Virus record (IMG/VR): IMGVR_UViG_3300030943_000160
Span: 1-24,957 of that record
Origin: a virus
Direction: 5' to 3' (one strand)
DNA length: 24,957 nucleotides
Shown: positions 1-5,582 of the stretch, in pieces
Layout: each line of letters opens with the position of its first letter
Position numbering within the stretch: the stretch's first letter is position 1
The notes under the pieces: model-generated
The model's input: the letters and a program-made list of their open reading frames with translations, nothing else
What the model was told of the DNA's origin: nothing
Database searches by the model: none
Made by a program: the position numbers and the translations under genes

Positions 1-1
1 A

Positions 2-1318
2 GCCGACTGTGGTGATGAAGACGGTATCGTCCTCGACATCAGCAACCCTGGATTTGTGGGCCGCGTACTCGCTCACCCCATTCGGAACAATGCTGGGGAA
101 GTAATATTCCGCAGAGGCGTGATTGTTACTACTGCGGTTAGAGACGAGATCAAACACAAGACCAAGTCCACTGTTGCTAACGTGAGATCGACAATGAGAT
201 GTAAAGCAACGAAGGGTATCTGTCAGAAGTGTTATGGACTAATCCCCGGCACCAGCTCGTTACCAGATGTAGGCGAACCTGTTGGTATCATCTCCTCTCA
301 GGCAATTGGTGAACCTACTGCACAGAATATCATGAAGACTTTCCACGGCGGTGGTGTTAACCTCCATAAGGCCGAGACGTCGTCAGTAATTCCACGTGTT
401 GTCGAGCTCTTTAATATGTCAGAGAAACCTGATAACAACTCAGTAATTTCACCTATTACCGGTCGGGTAGTATCTGTGCAAAAGGATATTGTTACCAAAA
501 CAGTAAATATCGAAACATTAATTAACGGTCGTAAGGTCATCCGCCCAATTAAATTACAGATTAATGACGACGTAATCGTCAAACCAGGAGACTACGTAGA
601 CGTAGGTGATCGTATCACCCGCGCAGGTGGGTCTATTAACCCTCAGGAGCTCTTAAAGCACAGGGGAATACATGCAACACAGGAATACGTCGTCGATGCC
701 TTAGACGGGCTTTTAAACGATGGTAAGGTAACAACCGATAGAAAGCATTTGGAGTTAGCTGTTGGTAAACTTACTGACAAAGTTGTTATCGACGAGAACG
801 CAGCCAGCCCGTGGGAAATCGGCCAGATCGTTCCCCGGAACCAGGCTGATGCATGGAATAAGCAGTATGCCGGGACCAAGATGCAAGTTGATATTGACGA
901 GATCACCAAGTTAATTAACAACACTGCCGGAAAGACGTACAAGAGTAAAACCGGGGCGATAGTAATCCGTGAGGGCGACGTCATCCGCGCTGACACAGTA
1001 GACAGTCTAAAGGGTATGGGTATCAAGAAGGTTGATATCTACGCTAAGAAGATCGACTACGCGGATGCTGTGTACGGAGTCAGTAGCAATCCATTTAAAG
1101 GAAATGAGAACTGGTTCTCACAACTTGGATTCATGAACATTAAACAACCATTAGCAACCGCAGCATTGTTTGGACAGACTGATATGCTCGATGAACCAAG
1201 ATCCCGATCCATGGCCGGTAAGAAACTCAACATCGGCGGCGGATACAGCGACTGGCACAAAGAGTACGAAGGTCAGAAGAAGAAACTAGACAGTGGCCAT
1301 ATCGGAAATCTATTTTAA
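2..1318 (+). CDS. Phage-encoded RNA polymerase beta-prime subunit, C-terminal part (5' end outside window)
   Basis: The frame is open from the left edge, so the gene is 5'-truncated by the window; a GTG at 56 is not its start. It encodes the C-terminal part of a bacterial-type multisubunit RNA polymerase beta-prime subunit, which makes RNA from DNA. The second zinc site of beta-prime is complete: a DCG motif near base 8, then RCKATKGICQKCYG with cysteines at 200, 221 and 230, matching the C-x(n)-C-x6-C-x2-C pattern of bacterial subunits. It is followed directly by the bridge-helix/trigger-loop signature GEPVGIISSQAIGEP and MKTFHGGG (bases 270-355). The C-terminal end (ALFGQTDMLDEP, then GGGYSDW) is only loosely like bacterial beta-prime. 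This is much closer to cellular polymerases than the highly diverged phiKZ-type subunits. The rest of the polymerase would lie upstream. A strong terminator follows 7 nt after the stop. Confidence 0.93.
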   Translation, partial: ADCGDEDGIVLDISNPGFVGRVLAHPIRNNAGEVIFRRGVIVTTAVRDEIKHKTKSTVANVRSTMRCKATKGICQKCYGLIPGTSSLPDVGEPVGIISSQAIGEPTAQNIMKTFHGGGVNLHKAETSSVIPRVVELFNMSEKPDNNSVISPITGRVVSVQKDIVTKTVNIETLINGRKVIRPIKLQINDDVIVKPGDYVDVGDRITRAGGSINPQELLKHRGIHATQEYVVDALDGLLNDGKVTTDRKHLELAVGKLTDKVVIDENAASPWEIGQIVPRNQADAWNKQYAGTKMQVDIDEITKLINNTAGKTYKSKTGAIVIREGDVIRADTVDSLKGMGIKKVDIYAKKIDYADAVYGVSSNPFKGNENWFSQLGFMNIKQPLATAALFGQTDMLDEPRSRSMAGKKLNIGGGYSDWHKEYEGQKKKLDSGHIGNLF

Positions 1319-1324
1319 AGTCAA

Positions 1325-1353
1325 AAAAGAGGCATACAATGTATGCCTCTTTT
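1325..1353. terminator. Bidirectional intrinsic terminator between convergent genes
   Basis: A 13-bp perfect stem, AAAAGAGGCATAC / GTATGCCTCTTTT, with an AAT loop. T residues on the plus side and A residues on the other serve both strands. It separates the RNA polymerase gene (+) from the SGNH gene (-). Confidence 0.9.
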
Positions 1354-1388
1354 CTTATATGGTCATTGCGTAAACTCACACCTTTACG

Positions 1389-2501
1389 CTATGATTTTAA
1401 AATTAAATTAATCTCATTTGCAATTCTAACACCTAGATATTCATGCCCTGCTGGCGAAGGATGAGATCCGTCGGCACTTGTAAATAAATCAGCGTTACCG
1501 TCTCCTGCTGTTGTTCCAACTTTGCCTGTTCCTGCAATAAAAGATGAACCACAATTCGACAAGACGTTTCCGTTTTTGTCGTATGTTTTACCTACCAAAA
1601 TATCTATGTATGGTATTTTTAAACTTAAACATAGGTTACGCAACCCTGTATTTATATCTAAAATTGTTACCCAAGGGTTAATTGGATAAAATGAACTAAT
1701 AACAATCAGATTGATTTTTGCATTTATTATTTTATTATACAGTTCGGTTGCATTTGCAACTATCTCAGCAACGGTATATTCTTGGTCATTCAATCCACCT
1801 GCGATAAGGCATAAATCAGGATTAAAATATATAACGTCACCATCAACTCTGCTGACAAATTTAACACTATTTTGATAATTTTTAACATACCCTGTTCCAC
1901 TTGCTCCACTATTTAACACATTCGCGTTTAATTTTCTAGCGATTTTCTGACAGTAATTATTCATGTTTGAACTGCCGGTTCCTTCGGTTATGCTATCGCC
2001 CATTATAATTATTTTTGGCTTGTCATCAATAGTGGTAGACTTGTATACTGTGCTTGTAGCGGGTCTGACAATTCCACCAAACCCATATATATTGTCAAAT
2101 TCAATCCTTACCAGATAATTCCCAACAGATGCCAACACCAATTTACGCCATTGTTTACTTCCAACAGTTAATAAGTCCGTTGCTGTTTGTGATACGTACT
2201 CAAATCCCGAACCACTATCAATCATTATTTTGTGTTTTGATATTTTTTGGAATTCGAGAATTTCAAATGTATCTCCATAAAATCCAAACTCAACCGAGTT
2301 ATAGCCGAATCCCGCATTAGATATAATGGCATTACTCCTAACGAAAGCATCGTCTGGAAACGATGCACTATATCTAATGATTTTATCAAAGGCATATGTA
2401 TATAAGTCAGATATCGTAAAGTCACCATTCAAAGACGACTTCAATACACCGCCAGATATTTGTGATGATGCTGCGGTAGTTATAGTCGGAGGAGTAGCCA
2501 T
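1389..2501 (-). CDS. SGNH/GDSL-family hydrolase (probable tail-associated esterase), with N-terminal jelly-roll-like domain
   Basis: 370 aa. All four SGNH blocks are visible: GDSITEG with Ser170, the block II Gly199 in NSGASGTGY, GGLND with Asn238, and DGSHPSPAGH giving Asp344 and His347 of the catalytic triad. Residues 50-150 are beta-rich and resemble the jelly-roll domain that precedes SGNH in carbohydrate-esterase 2-like proteins. Family members deacetylate polysaccharides; in a phage this suggests action on capsule, O-antigen or peptidoglycan during adsorption (inference). The ATG has no recognisable Shine-Dalgarno site, lies within the end of the upstream gene (22-nt overlap), and a -1 shift in an A5 run upstream would fuse the two. 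Most of the gene is AT-rich (about one third G+C in the lines I counted) compared with both neighbours, suggesting separate acquisition. Confidence 0.88.
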   Translation of the reverse strand: MATPPTITTAASSQISGGVLKSSLNGDFTISDLYTYAFDKIIRYSASFPDDAFVRSNAIISNAGFGYNSVEFGFYGDTFEILEFQKISKHKIMIDSGSGFEYVSQTATDLLTVGSKQWRKLVLASVGNYLVRIEFDNIYGFGGIVRPATSTVYKSTTIDDKPKIIIMGDSITEGTGSSNMNNYCQKIARKLNANVLNSGASGTGYVKNYQNSVKFVSRVDGDVIYFNPDLCLIAGGLNDQEYTVAEIVANATELYNKIINAKINLIVISSFYPINPWVTILDINTGLRNLCLSLKIPYIDILVGKTYDKNGNVLSNCGSSFIAGTGKVGTTAGDGNADLFTSADGSHPSPAGHEYLGVRIANEINLILKS

Positions 2502-2818
2502 TGTTGGGATATCTTTTTATAATTTGAGTTTGTAAGTTCTCTTGACGCAATCTGTGACGTTTGCGCTAACGCAGTATTGGAGTTATTGAGTGCTTGAACT
2601 GCAATGTCGTCAACAACAGCCAGCTCACTCCCATTAACAGCCACGGCGTCCGTGAGGTCTTCGACAACAACAAGCGCCCCTGATGTAATCAATGCCAACA
2701 ACCCAGTGACCTCGCTATCCTGTAAATACACCACATAAGGTGCAGAGCGTTTCTCTAATGTTACACCGCCGGCAGCAAGCGATGCCACCCCGGTGACAGT
2801 AACTAAATATTTCTTCAT
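2480..2818 (-). CDS. Small protein, probable N-terminal module of the SGNH tail protein
   Basis: 112 aa from ATG at 2818, chosen because AAAGGAG precedes it at good spacing; a longer upstream start is possible but has no ribosome site. Residues 1-60 form a compact beta-type module ending in the pattern SEVTGLLALITSGALVVVED, reminiscent of small phage domains that end in a helix plus strand (family not identified). Residues 65-100 are helical and Gln/Asn/Ala-rich. The last ten residues (ISQQWLLLRL) look like out-of-frame sequence. At the A5 run 2514-2518, a -1 shift would replace them with DIPT followed by the SGNH protein, giving about 476 aa. It may therefore be the attachment domain of a receptor-binding protein. 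Confidence 0.7.
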   Translation of the reverse strand: MKKYLVTVTGVASLAAGGVTLEKRSAPYVVYLQDSEVTGLLALITSGALVVVEDLTDAVAVNGSELAVVDDIAVQALNNSNTALAQTSQIASRELTNSNYKKISQQWLLLRL

Positions 2819-2868
2819 TAACAAATCTCCTTTTATATAAAATACTTCGTGCATTATCCCAGTGATAC

Positions 2869-2877
2869 TGTTATAAT
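2869..2877 (+). promoter_or_regulatory. Extended -10 promoter
   Basis: TGTTATAAT is a perfect extended -10 element (TGnTATAAT), about 50 nt before the ATG at 2927; no good -35 box is visible. It looks like a host sigma70/sigmaA promoter and differs from the GTATAAGTA class found elsewhere in the window. Confidence 0.55.
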
Positions 2878-2926
2878 CTAGATGTACTAATTGTAACATC
2901 AAATAAACATTTATAAGGAGAATACA

Positions 2927-3688
2927 ATGTCAGCTAATTATAATCACAAAGACGAGTACGCAATCTACATGGAGATGTTTCCTAATAAGATTAAGTTAAT
3001 GGTTCCTACTGCCGGAGTCCTTAATGCCGACGTAATTCACTATATAGCCAAGGCAATTGAAAACAGCGGTCTATGTACGTCGACGACGTACGCGACGCAG
3101 ACGACGCAGATCGCGGGTATCGGCCCGTCCTTAGTATGCATCGCCATGCTACCAGAGACAATGTCTGGTGACGCTGATAACGCAAACAAGATGGCCAAGG
3201 CCGCACAGCAGGGTATATTGGAGTTCTTTGCCGACTACCCTGCACTGACTCGGATCAAATTAGCACCGACAACTACGACATCAACATCGAGCCCGATTCC
3301 ACATAATACCTTTGTGGACTTAGGATCTATTAACAAACCTACTAAGGTCACAGACCCAAAGCAGAGGACTTACAGTGCCAACGCCGAGGACTATTACCGG
3401 GATATGAACCTAGAGTTCTCTAAAATTGGTATTTGCCCTGTTATTGCCCGGTTGTTCTATGCCGAAGCGTTTATGGACACACAACGCGATTTAGTTCGGG
3501 CTTACACCAAGAAGGAATCGGGATTGATTACTGTTGACGAATATAATAGGAACCTAAAGGCAGCAAAGATCTCCTTTGATATCATCGAATCCTGTGGCGC
3601 ATACGACGGACGCGCCGCCTGCGACAGCTGTCAAAAGGACGGCGGCTGCAGTATGCAGGACTTCCTAGACCAGACCCTAGGCGGTTAA
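2927..3688 (+). CDS. Protein of unknown function with cysteine-rich C-terminus
   Basis: 253 aa. The start is supported by AAGGAG 8 nt upstream. I recognise no family. Residues 1-120 look like a mixed alpha/beta domain. Residues 110-130 are a Thr/Ser-rich linker, and the remainder is mostly helical. The C-terminus carries five cysteines in the pattern C-x8-C-x2-C-x5-C plus one earlier, in the segment CDSCQKDGGC, which could bind a metal. It stands alone between the divergent SGNH unit and the putative small RNA, with its own extended -10 promoter. It lacks the K-x-A tripeptides of the virion block, so it is more likely non-structural (inference). Confidence 0.8.
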   Translation: MSANYNHKDEYAIYMEMFPNKIKLMVPTAGVLNADVIHYIAKAIENSGLCTSTTYATQTTQIAGIGPSLVCIAMLPETMSGDADNANKMAKAAQQGILEFFADYPALTRIKLAPTTTTSTSSPIPHNTFVDLGSINKPTKVTDPKQRTYSANAEDYYRDMNLEFSKIGICPVIARLFYAEAFMDTQRDLVRAYTKKESGLITVDEYNRNLKAAKISFDIIESCGAYDGRAACDSCQKDGGCSMQDFLDQTLGG

Positions 3689-3696
3689 AATAGTTG

Positions 3697-3726
3697 TTGA
3701 CAGCAGCTGGTACATTGCTATACAAT
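3697..3726 (+). promoter_or_regulatory. Sigma70-like promoter upstream of putative small RNA
   Basis: Perfect TTGACA at 3697-3702, followed by TATACA (16-nt spacer) or TACAAT (18-nt spacer) at 3719-3726. It starts just after the stop of the preceding gene, and a transcript would begin near 3732. Confidence 0.45.
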
Positions 3727-3731
3727 ATAGT

Positions 3732-3846
3732 TACCGGATAGTTCGCTATCCACGCTGGCACCTCCCCAGCGACTTCCTCCTTATTTGTTTTCTTCATAGT
3801 TTCCTCCTTCTTCTTTTAGGTATCCTGCTTCGGCAGGGTACCTTTT
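3732..3846 (+). ncRNA. Putative structured small RNA with CCUCC motifs
   Basis: The interval between the promoter at 3697 and the terminator at 3818-3846 would give an RNA of about 115 nt. It contains a UUCG-capped hairpin GGATAG/CTATCC (3736-3751), a second hairpin GCTGG/CCAGC (3754-3770), a pyrimidine-rich unpaired stretch, and the UUCG-capped terminator stem. CCTCC occurs at 3761, 3776 and 3803, the last two in the unpaired stretch; these are complementary to GGAGG ribosome sites. Alternative: the minus strand carries an ORF from ATG 3797 with a strong GGAGG site, whose 36 codons before it enters the neighbouring gene look protein-like. The two readings cannot be separated from sequence alone. 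Confidence 0.35.
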
Positions 3847-3850
3847 CTTT
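3818..3850 (+). terminator. Intrinsic terminator with UUCG tetraloop
   Basis: Stem AGGTATCCTGC / GCAGGGTACCT (11 bp, one G-U pair) closed by TTCG and followed by TTTTCTTTT. The T-run is on the plus strand only. It ends the 2927 gene transcript and any small RNA before the next promoter. Confidence 0.87.
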
Positions 3851-3876
3851 TGGTCTCGTATGTTATCAAGCTGGCA

Positions 3877-3885
3877 GTATAAGTA
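3877..3885 (+). promoter_or_regulatory. GTATAAGTA phage promoter-like motif (copy 1)
   Basis: One of five identical 9-mers. It ends 48 nt before the ATG at 3934 and is preceded by AAGCTGGCA, similar to the AGCTG before copies 2 and 4. No -35 box. An inverted repeat lies just downstream. Confidence 0.65.
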
Positions 3886-3889
3886 CTTT

Positions 3890-3908
3890 ATACAAGCACC
3901 GCTTGTAT
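3890..3908. repeat. Perfect inverted repeat, possible operator or 5' mRNA hairpin
   Basis: ATACAAGC / GCTTGTAT, 8-bp arms around ACC, starting 4 nt after the promoter motif. It sits where a transcript would start, so it may be an operator for autoregulation or a stabilising 5' stem. Confidence 0.5.
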
Positions 3909-3933
3909 TTTAAATATATCTCAGGAGGCGTGA

Positions 3934-5112
3934 ATGAAATCTACCGGTCTAAAAGTATTTACAGATCCAGCAAACAAACTCCCACTCAAGGTATTCTTTA
4001 CCGACGACAATATCAAGTACTTGAACTTAGCTGACATTGCTTTTGGCCTAGGCTATGTGAAGACAGCCAAGGGAAAGAACTACATTCGCAAAGACCTAGT
4101 TGCTGCACTCATAAAATCATTGGCCATTAAGGCCGTTGATTCCACATCAGGTTCTGACCGTATCCAGGCGACTGCGGATGTTACCAAAGCCTCTGATTTT
4201 AAACATCTCTGGGTAGAGCAAGGTGACTTTTTTGACATCGCCCTGGAAGCCCGCACGGATGGTGCCAGGGCATTTAGGAAATGGGTTACACACGAAGTCC
4301 TCCCGGCTATTGCCAATAACGGCGTCTACATTGCCGACAATGCAACTGAGGAACAAATTAATCAGGCCAAGGTTTACCACATCGGCAATATCCGCAAACA
4401 CTTCGCCGACGTTCCATACGAGAACTTCAATATGGTCTATGAAGACGTACTCGGATACTACGCTAATAAGCCCGGCGCCTTTAGAAGAGAGCTGGCAACA
4501 CAAATTTCCCACGGCCTTGAAGACAAGAAGGCGGCAACATCAGACTTCATCATCCGTGCATCAGTAGACTCCCTGCTGGTTAGACTACGTGGGGAGCAGC
4601 TGAAGCTAAACAACCACGTCCACGGCGGGATCAAGGCCTACAAAACTAAGTTATTAAAAATCAAGGACAAAGTCATTGCCGAGAAAGATACTGTAATCCG
4701 CGCTCAGGTACTACAGATCACAGAGTTACAGGCTTGTGTACACCTTCCCGCTAGATCCAAGTTTAAAATGCTTCCAATTCATGGTTTCTCCCATAACCAC
4801 ATGTACTATGACATAGGAGCCCAGACGGTTAAGTCAACCGCTTACAAAGAGTGGTTGTACAGGTTTCCGTACACGTTATTGCCCTCGGCAGCTTTACTGG
4901 GATTAAAACCAGACTCCAAACTCGTTATCCACTGTGGTTTTGTTTGTATTCCCAAGTTCGACTGTCAGAACTTCTTGAAATCGATCATCGACGTCTGCGC
5001 CGAGTACTATGGTATTAATGACAACAACGTGACACTTTGTTCTGCAGAAAGATGGGGAGACTGTGCAACCTACTCTGGTGGGAAGATATACATTCATATA
5101 ACAAAAAGGTAG
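3934..5112 (+). CDS. BRO-N domain protein with RusA-like C-terminal domain
   Basis: 392 aa, start supported by AGGAGG. The N-terminal 130 residues are a BRO-N (phage antirepressor-type) DNA-binding domain; the diagnostic segment is ARAFRKWVTHEVLPAI at 111-126. Residues 140-280 are helical. The C-terminus (about 285-392) resembles RusA Holliday-junction resolvases, in which D-x-D-N-x2-K-x3-D carries the metal ligands: here FDCQNFLKSIID places Asp343, Asn346, Lys349 and Asp353, with Gln345 replacing the second Asp, and NDNN at 362 replacing the usual DD. The changes suggest a weakened or lost nuclease, or a structure-specific DNA binder. It has its own promoter motif and operator-like repeat and ends at a shared terminator. 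BRO-N is secure; the RusA assignment rests on motif order only. Confidence 0.8.
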   Translation: MKSTGLKVFTDPANKLPLKVFFTDDNIKYLNLADIAFGLGYVKTAKGKNYIRKDLVAALIKSLAIKAVDSTSGSDRIQATADVTKASDFKHLWVEQGDFFDIALEARTDGARAFRKWVTHEVLPAIANNGVYIADNATEEQINQAKVYHIGNIRKHFADVPYENFNMVYEDVLGYYANKPGAFRRELATQISHGLEDKKAATSDFIIRASVDSLLVRLRGEQLKLNNHVHGGIKAYKTKLLKIKDKVIAEKDTVIRAQVLQITELQACVHLPARSKFKMLPIHGFSHNHMYYDIGAQTVKSTAYKEWLYRFPYTLLPSAALLGLKPDSKLVIHCGFVCIPKFDCQNFLKSIIDVCAEYYGINDNNVTLCSAERWGDCATYSGGKIYIHITKR

Positions 5113-5119
5113 GAAAACA

Positions 5120-5150
5120 AAAGGTGGTACTCATTGCGAGTACCACCTTT
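5120..5150. terminator. Bidirectional intrinsic terminator
   Basis: 13-bp perfect stem AAAGGTGGTACTC / GAGTACCACCTTT with a 5-nt loop, between the convergent BRO gene and the last gene of the virion block. T-rich on the plus side, A-rich on the other. Confidence 0.9.
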
Positions 5151-5173
5151 ATAATAATTACTTTTTATAACAC

Positions 5174-5572
5174 TTATTCATCTACGGTAATTGCCGCCTT
5201 AACAGCTTTTAACTGTACCCTCAAATCTTTTTTTGTTTCCATAACCGCCTGAATAGTTTCGGGGATAGTAACTATAAACTCTGTGGGATATTTCTTATCC
5301 AGGAATTTATATACATCCTCAACACATCGAGGTAACTTGGCGTCCGTTGCTGCCAGTGCGTTAAGTATTGCAAGGCGTTGGACTTCCGCCGGGTCGACGT
5401 CGCGCACCAGGCTGGCAGCGAGTTTGTTGGCAATCTCTACTTTAACTGCTGCAGCAGTTACCTTTAGTTGTGCTTGTGTGAGTACACGGTCGGCCCTGTG
5501 TTTTTCCATGTCAGCCGCACGCAGTCTGATTCGTGCATTGGCCGCCTCTTTATTAGATATAATATTAGCCAT
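5174..5572 (-). CDS. Small helical protein at the end of the virion gene block, unknown
   Basis: 132 aa. The start follows TAGGTGA and lies 10 nt after the portal stop, so it is probably co-transcribed. Residues 5-55 are a charged, Ala-rich helix or coiled coil; the middle is acidic (DVDPAE); the C-terminal 50 residues are again helical and Lys-rich. Position next to portal in the last slot of the block suggests an accessory morphogenesis or head protein, but I recognise no family. Confidence 0.8.
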   Translation of the reverse strand: MANIISNKEAANARIRLRAADMEKHRADRVLTQAQLKVTAAAVKVEIANKLAASLVRDVDPAEVQRLAILNALAATDAKLPRCVEDVYKFLDKKYPTEFIVTIPETIQAVMETKKDLRVQLKAVKAAITVDE

Positions 5573-5582
5573 CGTCGTTCAC

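Noticed and set aside
3582-3797. Minus-strand ORF of 71 codons with a strong GGAGG site before ATG 3797
   Set aside because: The first 36 codons look protein-like, but the remainder is antisense to a well-supported gene and becomes an Arg-rich string typical of shadow frames; no minus-strand promoter is seen upstream. Kept only as the rival explanation for the small RNA.
4223-4567. Second-frame ORF inside the BRO gene
   Set aside because: Internal to a gene with clear domain similarity; no ribosome site.
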